Shown here: positions 54,261-63,299 of the stretch, in pieces
How positions within the stretch are numbered: the first letter of the stretch is position 1
Layout of the letters: each line of letters starts with the position of its first letter
Assembly (NCBI GenBank): GCA_047947185.1
Contig: CP170502.1
Coordinates: forward strand, 5,642,001-5,706,000
Origin: JANQJA01 sp047947185
GTDB lineage: Bacteria > Pseudomonadota > Gammaproteobacteria > Pseudomonadales > Azotimanducaceae
Length of the DNA: 64,000 bases
Direction of reading: 5' to 3'
Notes under the pieces: generated by a model
Databases searched by the model: none
Told to the model about the DNA's origin: nothing
The model's input: the letters and a program-made list of their open reading frames with translations, nothing else
Translations under genes and position numbers: made by a program

Positions 54261-54389
54261 ACCTCCTGGCAACCTGATCATCTCGACGGAAGCAACATCC
54301 GCCCGGTCGCTGAGGACAGGAGGTGCGCGATATACAACCGGGTCAGGGGGATAGCTTCCCTCACTCAAGAGACCGCATATACGTTCGCG
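54261..54389 (+). ncRNA. Predicted bridge RNA core, copy 2
   Basis: Same sequence and fold as 52280-52408 shifted by 1981 bp; guide segments at 54278-54284, 54303-54308, 54332-54336 and 54376-54382. One guide pairing fits both target flanks despite the CTCC/CTGC difference. Confidence 0.62.
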
Positions 54390-54448
54390 TTCTTCATCTT
54401 CCTTATGATGGCAAAAACCTGCTTGCAGACAGGGGGGAGTCCATATAC

Positions 54449-55040
54449 GGGATGACGGGGGGAAGGCTTGTGGGCCTCCGGTCGGGATGACGGGGGGAAG
54501 GCTTGTGGGCCTGCGGTCGGGATGACGGGGGAAGGTTTGCGGTCCCCTCGTGTGGATGACGGCGTGAGCCACGGCACGTTTTGTCGTTTCGATCGGAGCG
54601 GCGTGGCCCTGGCACATTTTTGTCGTTTCGACCGGAGCGGCGTTAGCCGCGGAGTGGAGAAACCTCGGAGCCCCGGAAAACGAGATCCCTCCACTACGGC
54701 CCTACGGGCCTGCGGTCGGGATGACGGGGGGAAGGCTTGTGGGCCTGCGGTCGGGATGACGGGGGAAGGCCTCCGGTCGGGATGACGGGGGAAGGCCCCC
54801 GGTCAGAATGACGGGGGAAGGTTTGCGGTCCTCTCGTGTGGATGACGGCGTGAGCCACGGCACGTTTTGTCGTTTCGATCGGAGCGGCGTGGCCCTGGCA
54901 CATTTTTGTCGTTTCGACCGGAGCGGCGTTGGCCGCGGAGTGGAGAAACCTCGGAGGCCCGGGAAACGAGATCCCTCCACTACGGCCCTACGGGCCTCCG
55001 GTCGGGATGACGGGGGAAGGCCTCCGGGCGGGATGACGGG
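54449..55040. repeat. Family A repeats right of IS copy 2
   Basis: 592 bp: about six short units GG(C/G)CTCCGGTCGGGATGACGGGGG-type, then two long units. GAAGGCTTGTGGGCCTCCGGTCGGGATGACGG is repeated several times, showing slippage or recombination at the end of the cluster. No gene. Confidence 0.9.
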
Positions 55041-55052
55041 GGAATGCCGGGC

Positions 55053-55081
55053 AAAAAAAAGCGGCCGGGTGGCCGCTTTTT
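55053..55081 (-). terminator. Bidirectional terminator after SDR gene
   Basis: AAAAAAAA-GCGGCC-GGGT-GGCCGC-TTTTT. On the minus strand it follows the SDR stop by about 22 bp; on the plus strand it would end repeat transcription. Confidence 0.85.
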
Positions 55082-55102
55082 GGTCCCTAAAGCGGGGCTG
55101 GA

Positions 55103-55993
55103 TCAGTCAAACGTACGATGGGTAGGCTGTGGGCCCTTGGGCCACTTTTCGAAGTTCTCCATCACTGATTTGCCGATTTCTGCCACGTCCCATGCTTCTT
55201 CCTTGTTGTCCTTGACTGCAAGCGTATGGGCCTGCCAGGACAGCAGCGTGACATTGTTGCCCTGTACGAGGAAGGTTCTGCCGGTGACATTCTTGGCTTC
55301 ATCTGACCCCAGCCATACCACCAGCGGTGATACCTTGTTCGGCGCCAGTTGTTCCTCGATCCCGTCGGTCTGGGGAAATATGTCTTCGGTCATGCGAGAG
55401 TAGGCGGCGGGCGCCAGGATGTTGACCCGGACACCGTACTTCAGTCCTTCCTGGAAGAGGCAGCGCGCAAAACCAGCGATGCCGGCCTTGGCCGCACCGT
55501 AGTTGGTCTGGCCAAAGTTACCGATAAGCCCTGACGTGGAACTGGTTACGACAATGCTGCCGCCGGTTTCCTGGGCAAGCATCTGGTCGTAAGCGGCCTT
55601 GACGGTGAGATAGGTACCGCGCAGGTGTACCTCAACAACAATGTCCCACATGTCGTTGGTCATGTTCTTGAAAGATTTGTCCCGCAAAATACCAGCATTG
55701 GCGATAAAGAAGTCGAGCTTGCCAAACTCATCCACAGCCTTCTGGATCATGGCCTTTGCGTCTTCTTCCTTGGCCACGTTGCCATAATCAGCCACGGCCT
55801 TGCCGCCTGCTGCCTTGATCTTGTCAACAACCTGGTCAGCCATATTGGTGCCAGCGCCTGAACCATCACGCGAGCCGCCAAGATCATTGACGACAACGGA
55901 TGCACCTTCTTTTGCCAGCAGCAGTGCATGGGCTTCACCCAGGCCACCACCAGCTCCCGTGACGACCGCGACTTTACCGTCCAATAGACCCAT
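55103..55993 (-). CDS. SDR, peroxisomal-type hydroxyacyl-CoA dehydrogenase-like
   Basis: 296 aa. MGLLDGKVAVVTGAGGGLGEAHALLLAKEG, VNDLGGSRDGSGAG, ANAGILRDKSFKNMTNDMWD, SSTSGLIGNFGQTNYGAAKAG (Y-x-x-x-K) and the late VGRTFLVQGNN-like block match the 17-beta-HSD4/(3R)-hydroxyacyl-CoA dehydrogenase subgroup of SDRs. Likely acts on hydroxyacyl-CoA thioesters with NAD+. GAGAGGAGCA precedes the ATG. Confidence 0.87.
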   Translation of the reverse strand: MGLLDGKVAVVTGAGGGLGEAHALLLAKEGASVVVNDLGGSRDGSGAGTNMADQVVDKIKAAGGKAVADYGNVAKEEDAKAMIQKAVDEFGKLDFFIANAGILRDKSFKNMTNDMWDIVVEVHLRGTYLTVKAAYDQMLAQETGGSIVVTSSTSGLIGNFGQTNYGAAKAGIAGFARCLFQEGLKYGVRVNILAPAAYSRMTEDIFPQTDGIEEQLAPNKVSPLVVWLGSDEAKNVTGRTFLVQGNNVTLLSWQAHTLAVKDNKEEAWDVAEIGKSVMENFEKWPKGPQPTHRTFD

Positions 55994-56080
55994 AGTATTG
56001 CTCCTCTCGAATGAATTTGGGGCTAAAAAAAGAGGCGCAAGTAAACCATATTGAGGGTGTTGATGCCAGTCAGCGGAACT

Positions 56081-56989
56081 TCAGCCCTGGGCAACCGCGC
56101 GTTCGCTGAACCGGTAGATGTGGCCCTGTCGCGCCCAGGAGTGAAAGCCCTGGCGCTGGGCCTGGGCTTCAAAATCGCGGTAATTGTCTCCGTAGTGCAT
56201 CAGCACCATGCGGGACTTCAGTGCCCCTGGCAATGTCGCCAGTTCATTAATGGACGCGTGCACGCCGCCGGTAAACAACTGGCAATCGTGGAAAATAATG
56301 TCGAAATTGTATATGTCGTCGAATGTCTGGAGCAGTTCCTGATCGAAACGCGTATCGGACGTGAACAGGATTCTTTCATCAATAATGACGCCGCAACTCC
56401 ACTGCGAGTCTTTCCAGGATTCGGCGTCGTCGGGGAAATGTTTTGTCCTGGGCATCTTGATGTCGATGCTGCCTAGCTGGGTGGCCCAGGTCTCACGAGG
56501 AGCGTCCGGCAAGAGGTCGGGGCGCTGCACGTCCCAGAGGTCACCAAAGCCGAGCGGGGTACTCTCGGACATCTCTGAGCCACCGCGCAGGGACTGCTCC
56601 CAGAGTATGGTTTCGTACTCCTCGTTGATAACCATGCGCGGCCTGATCTGCGAGACATAGCGGCCATAAAGCTGCACTTCCTCCAGCCCGCCAATGTGAT
56701 CAGCATGGCTGTGGGTAATCAGGAAATTGCGGATTTCCGAAACGGGCAAACCAACATCAAAAAGTGCCTGTGAGCATTTGGTACCGCAATCAACCAGCAG
56801 GTGGTCATTACCTTTGATAATGAGCAGGTTGTTCTGGTTCAGGGTCTTGGCGAAGGCAGAACCGGCGCCAATAAAGTACAGCTCAAGTTGACCGTCATTG
56901 GTGAGCTTGAGACCCGACAGCGGTCCTTCTGCAACCTGCATGTCTTCGGTCATCCTGCTGGCGATTTCAGTCATAGGCCTGTTGCCCAT
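56081..56989 (-). CDS. MBL-fold metallo-hydrolase
   Basis: 302 aa (or 297 from an inner ATG). LLVDCGTKCSQALFDVG, ITHSHADHIGGLEEVQLYG (HxHxDH zinc site), LFTSDTRFD and FHDCQLFTGGVHASINELATL, MVLMHYGDN give the metallo-beta-lactamase metal set. Substrate unknown; it resembles the broad RNase Z/phosphodiesterase-like branch. No operon partner: 87 bp from the SDR gene. Confidence 0.85.
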   Translation of the reverse strand: MGNRPMTEIASRMTEDMQVAEGPLSGLKLTNDGQLELYFIGAGSAFAKTLNQNNLLIIKGNDHLLVDCGTKCSQALFDVGLPVSEIRNFLITHSHADHIGGLEEVQLYGRYVSQIRPRMVINEEYETILWEQSLRGGSEMSESTPLGFGDLWDVQRPDLLPDAPRETWATQLGSIDIKMPRTKHFPDDAESWKDSQWSCGVIIDERILFTSDTRFDQELLQTFDDIYNFDIIFHDCQLFTGGVHASINELATLPGALKSRMVLMHYGDNYRDFEAQAQRQGFHSWARQGHIYRFSERAVAQG

Positions 56990-57164
56990 CGTTGCTGTAT
57001 CAGTGATGTCGGGTGGGATTTTGAGGCTTTTTCCCGATGCCTGGTGTGATCACTCTCACAGTTTACCCAACCATGGCGCTTTTCGGGTATTTTCTTGCCT
57101 CGATTGACATTCCGTGAGGGCTACACTGACAATGGGTTGACCAAAGCACACCATCGGAGAACGG

Positions 57165-57476
57165 ATGTCACTGTTCGGAGAGAAATGTAATCGCTGTGGT
57201 GCGCGTACGCGCCACGAGGAGCAGGGTGCACCGACCTGTGAAGCCTGTGCCAGGGAAATGCAGCTGCTGGTAGAAGCCAAGCAGGAGCAGACGCGGCCCT
57301 GTCCCGTTGACGGCACCACCATGAAAAAGGAGGTTGCCGCCATGATTGTGATTGATCGATGCCCAAGCTGCCAGGGGGTGTGGCTGGACGGGGGCGAACT
57401 GGAACGGCTCAAGGGCAACGCAGAAGCAGGCGCCGTGATGGCCATGGCCAATGGCTTCACCGTGCCGTTCAGTTGA
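57165..57476 (+). CDS. TFIIB-type zinc-ribbon protein
   Basis: 103 aa with two CxxC pairs per site: EKCNRCGARTRHEEQGAPTCEACAR, then RPCPVDGTTMKKEVAAMIVIDRCPSCQGVWLDGGELERL. The second half is the zf-TFIIB family (VIDRCPSCxGVWLD). Probably zinc-binding; role unknown. Confidence 0.83.
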   Translation: MSLFGEKCNRCGARTRHEEQGAPTCEACAREMQLLVEAKQEQTRPCPVDGTTMKKEVAAMIVIDRCPSCQGVWLDGGELERLKGNAEAGAVMAMANGFTVPFS

Positions 57477-57573
57477 GGCTGCACCGACTTGGCTTTGACG
57501 GGCTTTGCACCGGGATTGCAATTGAAGTCGGTTGTGCCGCCCGGAAGGGAAGTACAGCCAACAGGTCCTGCGA

Positions 57574-58188
57574 ATGAAACTCTATGACTACAGGGGCGCA
57601 CCCAATCCTCGCCGGGTGAAGATTTTCCTGGCTGAAAAGGGTGTTGAAGTTGAGCTTGTGAACTGTGATATGTCGAAGGGCGAACACAAGACGGACGCCT
57701 TTCTGCGGAAAAATCCGAGTGGCAAGATTCCGGTGCTGGAACTCGACGACGGTCGCTGTATCCCTGAATCGATTGCTATCTGCCGGTTCCTCGAGGCCAT
57801 CTATCCTGAACCCAACCTGTTCGGCGCAAACCCCTTTGAACTGGGTTATATCGAGGCCAGGAACCGCGTGGTCGAGTTGGAGCTATCCACCCAAATCAGC
57901 ATTTCCTGGGTAAACGGACCCATTGTTGGTCGCATGGGTCGCTTCAAACAGATCCCCGAGGCCAAGGAAGCCAGTGATCGCAATGTACATCGCTTTTACG
58001 AGCGCCTCGACAATGAATTCGAGGCAATTGAATACATGGCGGGAGACAGGTTCAGCGTGGCTGATATTTCCCTGCTGGTGGCAATTGACTTTGCCACGGA
58101 CCTGGTCGATTTAAAGCCGGATGAATCACTGAAGCACCTGTGGCGCTGGCACGCCCTGGTGTCGGCTCGACCCAGCGCAACTGCCTAG
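57574..58188 (+). CDS. Glutathione S-transferase family protein
   Basis: 204 aa from ATG 57574 (an upstream frame to 57532 lacks the GST start). MKLYDYRGAPNPRRVKIFLAEKGVEVELV, NPSGKIPVLELDDGRCIPESIAICRFLE is the thioredoxin-like G-site with cis-Pro and ES-I. An all-helical C-domain follows (EAIEYMAGDRFSVADISLLVAIDFA). Detoxification or reductive dehalogenation-type chemistry with glutathione. Confidence 0.88.
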   Translation: MKLYDYRGAPNPRRVKIFLAEKGVEVELVNCDMSKGEHKTDAFLRKNPSGKIPVLELDDGRCIPESIAICRFLEAIYPEPNLFGANPFELGYIEARNRVVELELSTQISISWVNGPIVGRMGRFKQIPEAKEASDRNVHRFYERLDNEFEAIEYMAGDRFSVADISLLVAIDFATDLVDLKPDESLKHLWRWHALVSARPSATA

Positions 58189-58273
58189 GCCGGCCAGGCG
58201 CGGCCGGCCAGGCGCGGCCGGCCAGGCGCGGCCGGCCAGGCGTGGCCGGCTCAGGCGCGGCCGGCTCAGGCGC
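58189..58273. repeat. GC-rich 14/15-bp tandem repeat
   Basis: GCCGGCCAGGCGCG repeated four times, then GCCGGCTCAGGCGCG-type twice, starting one base after the GST stop. The last unit overlaps the convergent hydrolase stop (58266). Confidence 0.9.
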
Positions 58274-59138
58274 TTTGGCGGGTGTCTGTTCGGGTCGCAA
58301 GAAAGTCATTAATCAACTCAACAACCGCTGGTGCCTGCTCCTGCATATGCAGGTGATGGTGTCCCGGCAGATCAACCAGGGTCAGGTTGTCTGGTGCACA
58401 GGTGTCAATCACGTCCAGTGATCGCTTGAGCCAGCGATTTTCCCTGTCTGCGACAATAAACAGGGTCTCCGCCTGGATATTCCTGACTAACTGCTGCAGC
58501 TGTTCGGGAGTCAGTTCCAGGGGGCCGGAACCACGTATGCGGGAATCCGTGCGCCAGGTGAAGCCGCCCTCAACTGCCCTGTGACCGCGGGCCAGCAGAC
58601 AACCTGCAGACTGGCGATTCTGCCCGGTTGCTTCAATCAGGCGGTCGGTCATACGCTCCAGCGTTGGGAAAACTTTCAGGTTGGTACCTGCTTTGAACGA
58701 GGAACTGATGGACGACCTGAGGTTGCCGAGGGTTTCACTGACTGAATTGGTACCGCAGAACCCGTCGATGCAGACCAGCCGATCGACTCTCTCGGGAAAC
58801 AACCCAGCCAGCTGCGAGCCGATTTCAGCACCCATTGAATGGCCGATGATGTTGAAACTTTGCCAGCCGAGCGCATCCGCGACGGCAAGGACATCACGAA
58901 TATCATTGAGACCTGAATAGAGGGCGCCTGGAGCGCGGTGATCCGAAAAGCCATGCCCCGCAAAGTCCATGGCAAAAATGCGTAGCCCATGGAGTTGGGG
59001 GGCAATCATGTCGAAGCTGTTGGCGTTGTCCAGGTACCCATGCAGCGCCAGCGTGGGCAGACCAGCTTCAGTCCCCCATAACTTGCCGGCAATCTTCAGG
59101 TAACCCAGGTCAATCTCGTGGTCTGTTGCAGTCTGCAT
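58266..59138 (-). CDS. Alpha/beta hydrolase
   Basis: 290 aa. ALHGYLDNANSFDMIAPQL, MDFAGHGFSDHR, IIGHSMGAEIGSQLAGLFP (nucleophile Ser) and VDLPGHHHLHM (His) form the triad frame of a cytoplasmic esterase/lipase-like enzyme. Its 3' end lies in the tandem repeat. Confidence 0.85.
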   Translation of the reverse strand: MQTATDHEIDLGYLKIAGKLWGTEAGLPTLALHGYLDNANSFDMIAPQLHGLRIFAMDFAGHGFSDHRAPGALYSGLNDIRDVLAVADALGWQSFNIIGHSMGAEIGSQLAGLFPERVDRLVCIDGFCGTNSVSETLGNLRSSISSSFKAGTNLKVFPTLERMTDRLIEATGQNRQSAGCLLARGHRAVEGGFTWRTDSRIRGSGPLELTPEQLQQLVRNIQAETLFIVADRENRWLKRSLDVIDTCAPDNLTLVDLPGHHHLHMQEQAPAVVELINDFLATRTDTRQSA

Positions 59139-59285
59139 GGTATCCGCACTGGTAAAAAGCCGCGGATGATAGCAGTTGTGCGCCAGAGGGTCAGCACAGA
59201 CACATGCGCCATTACAGGGTGGCTGATGTGAACAGACCCTGACGGGTCAGATTCCGCCAACTGACAGTACAATCGGCCAGCGCAT

Positions 59286-60050
59286 CTACCGGGAACCTGA
59301 CTGAAAATACCTGCCGGGTGACACGCTGAAGTGGCGCCTGAAACTGACAATAAAGGCACTGGCTGACGCGTAACCGAGTTCAGCCGCGACCCGCGAAACG
59401 GGCAAACCATCTGCAAGCATTCTGACGCCGAGGTAGATCCTGACCTGTTCCCGCCAACGACCGAAGGAAATGCCCATCTCGGCACGTGCCACTCTATTGA
59501 GCGTGCGGCGGGACGTACCCACCCTGTCTGCCAGGACGTCAAGCGCAGCGGCGACAGCAGGGTTTGCCTCCATTATTGCTAGTGCCTTGATCAGCCTTGG
59601 GTCAGTGGGAAGCTGCAGGGCAAGCGGCTCGACTTCGATGGTTTGCAACAGGTCGCAGAGCAACTCTGCCAGACGTCTTTCGTCGGGTTTGCTGGCATGA
59701 AGGACACCCCGGTTCGTCATATGCAGTATGAGTTCCCGCAAAAGGGGCGTAACGCCAACCACCTGGCAGCGCGCTGGCCAATCAGCGAATGTCGCAGCAA
59801 TATAAAGGCTACGCATTTTCACCTGCCGGTGGAGTTGTATCTCAACCGGCGCGCCGGCCGGTACCAATACTGCCCGTTGTGGTGGTACAGCCCAGATGCC
59901 GTCGGATGTCCTGATGGTAATGGTGCCTTCCCGTGCATAGACCAGCTGATGCCAGTCGGACCAGGTACGTTTGGGATATAGGTGGCCATGGTAAAAGCCG
60001 ACGCTGTTGCTGCGCAGGATAATGTCCCCCGGCTGGCCCAAAATCGACAT
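59286..60050 (-). CDS. AraC family transcriptional regulator
   Basis: 254 aa from ATG 60050 (TGGGA six bases upstream); ATGs at 60062 and 60104 are alternatives. An N-terminal cupin-like sensor (WHQLVYAREGTITIRTSDGIWAVPPQRAVLVPAG) and a C-terminal double helix-turn-helix (AALDVLADRVGTSRRTLNRVARAEMGISFGRWREQVRI, VSRVAAELGYASASAFIVSFRRHFSVSPGRYF). It is divergent from a VOC gene and probably controls it through the palindrome between them. Confidence 0.88.
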   Translation of the reverse strand: MSILGQPGDIILRSNSVGFYHGHLYPKRTWSDWHQLVYAREGTITIRTSDGIWAVPPQRAVLVPAGAPVEIQLHRQVKMRSLYIAATFADWPARCQVVGVTPLLRELILHMTNRGVLHASKPDERRLAELLCDLLQTIEVEPLALQLPTDPRLIKALAIMEANPAVAAALDVLADRVGTSRRTLNRVARAEMGISFGRWREQVRIYLGVRMLADGLPVSRVAAELGYASASAFIVSFRRHFSVSPGRYFQSGSR

Positions 60051-60086
60051 TTTTTGTCCCATTAGTGAAAGCGGGAAGATGACCAG

Positions 60087-60103
60087 TGTCCCATACTGGG
60101 ACA
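60087..60103. promoter_or_regulatory. Perfect palindromic operator candidate
   Basis: TGTCCCA-TAC-TGGGACA, a 17-bp perfect inverted repeat in the AraC/VOC divergent gap, with another TGTCCCA(T) half at 60055-60062. A plausible regulator site; AraC proteins more often use direct repeats. Confidence 0.5.
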
Positions 60104-60129
60104 TTCTGTCACAGCAGGAGATGACGCTG

Positions 60130-60507
60130 ATGAATCACCTGGCACACTTTGCCATTCATGCAGATAACGTCGAACGCGCCCGTCGGTTTTATGAGGCGGT
60201 GTTTGGCTGGACCTTCAACGCATATGGGCAACCCGGCTTTTACCAGGTCAGCACCGGGACGCATACAGAAGCCCCGATGGGTGCCATTCAGGAAAGATAT
60301 CCATTGCCACAGGGTGAGGTGATGCGGGGATTCGAATGCACCATCAGTGTCCCCGACGTCGACGAAACCCTTGCAAAGGTTGTCGCCCAGGGTGGCACCC
60401 TGGTGCTGGAAAAATGTGTGATACCGGGCGTTGGCTGGTTGTTCAAGTTCACCGACACAGAGGGCAACCTGGTTGTGGCCATGGAGTACAACCCGCGTGC
60501 GGAGTAG
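60130..60507 (+). CDS. VOC (glyoxalase/bleomycin-resistance) family protein
   Basis: 125 aa from ATG 60130, with CAGGAG nine bases upstream. MNHLAHFAIHADNVERARRFYEAVFGWTFNAY and CTISVPDVDETLAKVVAQGGTLV, GVGWLFKFTDTEGNLVVAMEYN are the two beta-alpha-beta modules of the fold. Could isomerise, cleave or bind a small metabolite. Likely under the AraC regulator. Confidence 0.86.
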   Translation: MNHLAHFAIHADNVERARRFYEAVFGWTFNAYGQPGFYQVSTGTHTEAPMGAIQERYPLPQGEVMRGFECTISVPDVDETLAKVVAQGGTLVLEKCVIPGVGWLFKFTDTEGNLVVAMEYNPRAE

Positions 60508-60510
60508 GGT

Positions 60511-61662
60511 CTAAAGGTCACCCTGTAGCGCGCGATCGGCGATTTGCTGATATTGCTCTGCGTCAAAGGTCACGGGATTGGAGGCTGACGAAGGGTCGGC
60601 GACCGCCATGCCGCCAATTGATGCGTAGCGAGCGTCTGCGACAAGTACGTCCGCCAGTGCGTGCGGAATCTGGAGTTCCCCTCGGATCTCCAGGACAAAA
60701 GAAAGAAATGCGTCAAAGGACCGGGGCAGGTTCAGGTACCCGGCCAGGCGTGCAATCCTGTCCTGGATGGCCTTGCGGTTGGCGACCAGGACGTAGGGCA
60801 TTAACACGGCGTTCAGCAGGCCATGATGGACATCGTAGACTGCACCCAGGGGGTGGGCGAGGGCGTGCATGGCGCCCAGTCCACGCTGGAAAGCCGTGGC
60901 ACCCATGGTAGATGCCACCAGCATCTGTTCGCGGGCCTCAAGATTGTTGCCGTCCCTCACGGCGATTGGCAGGTATTCCTTGACCAGCCGCGTACCTTCC
61001 AGCGCAATACCCTCCGCCATGGGATGAAACATCGGGGAGCAGAAGGCTTCAAGACTGTGTGACAGGGCGTCCATACCGGTTGCTGCTGTCAGGTGAGCGG
61101 GCAGGGAGCGGGTCAGCTCCGCGTCAAGCACCACGTTGCCGGGCATCATGCGCGGGTGAAAGATAATGACCTTCCGTTGTTCCTGTTCATTGACAATCAG
61201 TGCGGCACGGCCCACCTCGGAACCCGTGCCTGCGGTGGTGGGTATAGCAACCACTGGTAGCATCAGAGCCGGGTCAGCGCGTTTGTAGTAGTCACCAATA
61301 TCTTCAAGGTCCCACAGGCTGCAGGACTGGTTGGCGACCAGTGCAATGGTTTTGGCTGCGTCAATGGCGCTGCCGCCGCCCAGCGCAATCACGCCATCAT
61401 GCTTTCCTGACTGCAGTGCTATCACGCCCCTGTCGACATCTGAGCCGGTGGGATTGGCGCGAACATCAGCAAACAGGCCGGTGTCGATTCCGGCCGTATC
61501 CAGCATCGCCAGTAAATCTCGGGTCATGGGCAGTCCAGCCAGTCCGGGATCCGTGACCACCAGCGGCCTGTTTATGCCGGCAGTGCGGCAGAGTTCCGGT
61601 AACTCGTTGATCCTGCCGGCGCCGACTCTGATTTGTGTGGGGTAATTCCAGTTGCTCGCCAT
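60511..61662 (-). CDS. Iron-containing alcohol dehydrogenase
   Basis: 383 aa. GGGSAIDAAKTIALV binds NAD, AIPTTAGTGSEVGRAALI, DAELTRSLPAHLTAATGMDALSHSLEAF and RGLGAMHALAHPLGAVYDVHHGLLNAVLMPYV hold the Asp/His metal ligands. Group III ADH. The gene is convergent with the VOC gene, 3 bp away. It may oxidise a short-chain alcohol or diol. Confidence 0.9.
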   Translation of the reverse strand: MASNWNYPTQIRVGAGRINELPELCRTAGINRPLVVTDPGLAGLPMTRDLLAMLDTAGIDTGLFADVRANPTGSDVDRGVIALQSGKHDGVIALGGGSAIDAAKTIALVANQSCSLWDLEDIGDYYKRADPALMLPVVAIPTTAGTGSEVGRAALIVNEQEQRKVIIFHPRMMPGNVVLDAELTRSLPAHLTAATGMDALSHSLEAFCSPMFHPMAEGIALEGTRLVKEYLPIAVRDGNNLEAREQMLVASTMGATAFQRGLGAMHALAHPLGAVYDVHHGLLNAVLMPYVLVANRKAIQDRIARLAGYLNLPRSFDAFLSFVLEIRGELQIPHALADVLVADARYASIGGMAVADPSSASNPVTFDAEQYQQIADRALQGDL

Positions 61663-61739
61663 GAAGTCGGGTCCGTAGAATGCAGGGGCGCTATTCTCTA
61701 TGGAATAGTGCCCCCAGCCAATGCCAACCGGAGCAAATT

Positions 61740-62681
61740 TTGAACAAACTTGAGCAGCTTAAACAGATGACGGATGTCGTGGCCGATACCGGCGATATTG
61801 AAGAGATCAAACGTTATGCCCCGCTGGACGCCACCACCAATCCGTCGCTGTTGCTGAAGGCAGCGGCGCTGCCACAGTACCAGCACCTGATTACTGCCAG
61901 CCGGGAACATGCCGCCAGGGTTGGGGGCAGCAACCGCGAACAGATGGACGCGTGTTGTGATCGACTGGCTGTACTGGTCGGCAATGAAATTCTGAAGACA
62001 GTTCCTGGGCGTGTTTCCACCGAGGTGGATGCGAGGCTGTCATTTGATACGCCGGCAACCATCGCCCGGGCGAAGCACCTGATTGGCGAATACGAGTCGC
62101 TGGGCATTGGCCGGGAACGTATCCTGATCAAGATTGCCTCGACCTGGGAAGGCATCCAGGCGGCGGGCGCGCTGGAGAAAGCTGGTATCAACTGTAACCT
62201 GACCCTTCTGTTTTCTTTTGAACAGGCGCTTGCCTGTGCGGATGCGGGTGTGTTCCTGATCTCACCGTTTGTTGGCAGGATCCTCGACTGGTGGAAAAAG
62301 GCCAGTGGGGAATCCTATACCGCTGAAACCGACCCCGGCGTATTGTCGGTCCGGCGGATCTACAATTACTACAAACAGTACAACTATCCCACGGTGGTGA
62401 TGGGTGCCAGCTTCCGCAATACTGATGAAATTGAGGCCCTGGCGGGTTGTGACCGCCTTACCATCAGCCCGGCCCTGATGCAGGCGCTGTCGGAGGACGA
62501 GGGAACCCTGGCGCGCCGCCTGGACCCTGCTAACCCCGAACGCTCGGCGGCCATGCCGGTGGCTGATGAAAAGGCCTTTCGGTGGGCATTGAATGAAAAC
62601 GCGATGGCCACCGAAAAGCTGGCAGAGGGCATCCGTAACTTTGCCGCAGATACACGCAAGCTGGAGCAACAACTCGGCTGA
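61740..62681 (+). CDS. tal: Transaldolase
   Basis: 313 aa from TTG 61740, seven bases after GGAG; a longer frame to 61680 is less likely. LNKLEQLKQMTDVVADTGDIEEIKRYAPLDATTNPSLLLKA starts like TalB, ILIKIASTWEGIQAA carries the Schiff-base lysine, NLTLLFSFEQALACADAGVFLISPFVGRILDWW follows. Transfers dihydroxyacetone in the non-oxidative pentose-phosphate pathway. It is divergent from the Fe-ADH gene. Confidence 0.92.
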   Translation: MNKLEQLKQMTDVVADTGDIEEIKRYAPLDATTNPSLLLKAAALPQYQHLITASREHAARVGGSNREQMDACCDRLAVLVGNEILKTVPGRVSTEVDARLSFDTPATIARAKHLIGEYESLGIGRERILIKIASTWEGIQAAGALEKAGINCNLTLLFSFEQALACADAGVFLISPFVGRILDWWKKASGESYTAETDPGVLSVRRIYNYYKQYNYPTVVMGASFRNTDEIEALAGCDRLTISPALMQALSEDEGTLARRLDPANPERSAAMPVADEKAFRWALNENAMATEKLAEGIRNFAADTRKLEQQLG

Positions 62682-62740
62682 AGTGCACATGTCACGGTAA
62701 CAGGCAGAAACCGATCCCGTCTGAATCACGTAATTACGAC

Positions 62741-63292
62741 GTGAATCGTTTTTTACTATTGCTTGTCGTCTGCTGGTCTATAGCTGCCAGTTGCCGTGGA
62801 GAATCCCAGATGTTGACCAGCTTTGATAACGCAACGCCCGATCTGGGCTGGCGGGTGGTTAACGACAATGTGATGGGTGGTCGGTCCGAGGGTAGCTTCA
62901 GCATCAAGGACGGGATACTCAGCTTTGCCGGGCGAACCAATACCGATGGTGGTGGTTTCTCGTCCATTCGCGCGCTTCCCTCACGTCTAGACATGGGTGG
63001 TTCCCTGGGAATTGCCTTGCGAGTACGAGGGGATGGCCGAACCTATACCTTTCGGCTGGAAACGACACGTAGCGTTGCCTACTGGGCGGAGTTTCGGACG
63101 AGCGGCGGTGATTGGGAAACTGTCAATATTCCCTATGACAGGTTCATTCCGCGCTGGCGTGGCAGGGTGCTGGCTGCCCCGCTGGTGGATCCTGCCGAAG
63201 TGGTCAGCCTGGGCATTATGATCTACGACGGGAAAGACGGGGAGTTTCGGCTGGATGTGGACTGGATCGGTACGGTTATGGCGCAGGGCTGA
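62741..63292 (+). CDS. CIA30 family protein, exported
   Basis: 183 aa from GTG 62741. A signal peptide MNRFLLLLVVCWSIAAS (possibly a lipoprotein at C18) precedes a CIA30 domain: FDNATPDLGWRVVNDNVMGGRSEGSF, GGGFSSIRALP, GIALRVRGDGRTYTFRL, ending FRLDVDWIGTVMA. Known from complex I assembly in mitochondria; bacterial secreted members have unknown roles. Confidence 0.84.
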   Translation: MNRFLLLLVVCWSIAASCRGESQMLTSFDNATPDLGWRVVNDNVMGGRSEGSFSIKDGILSFAGRTNTDGGGFSSIRALPSRLDMGGSLGIALRVRGDGRTYTFRLETTRSVAYWAEFRTSGGDWETVNIPYDRFIPRWRGRVLAAPLVDPAEVVSLGIMIYDGKDGEFRLDVDWIGTVMAQG

Positions 63293-63299
63293 TACTGAT

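Larger units (their letters stand above)
53101..54448 (+). mobile_element. IS110 family (IS1111-type) insertion sequence, copy 2
   Basis: 1348 bp, same length and, by reading, same sequence as copy 1, 1981 bp downstream and in the same orientation. Flanks are GGCCTGCGGTC| and |GGGATGACGG, the same point of another repeat unit (CTGC for CTCC). Inverted repeats at 53105-53118 and 54432-54445. Near-identity points to recent transposition or duplication. Confidence 0.92.

Noticed and set aside
57056..57601. 181-codon minus-strand frame
   Set aside because: Antisense to the convincing zinc-ribbon gene; no family signature.
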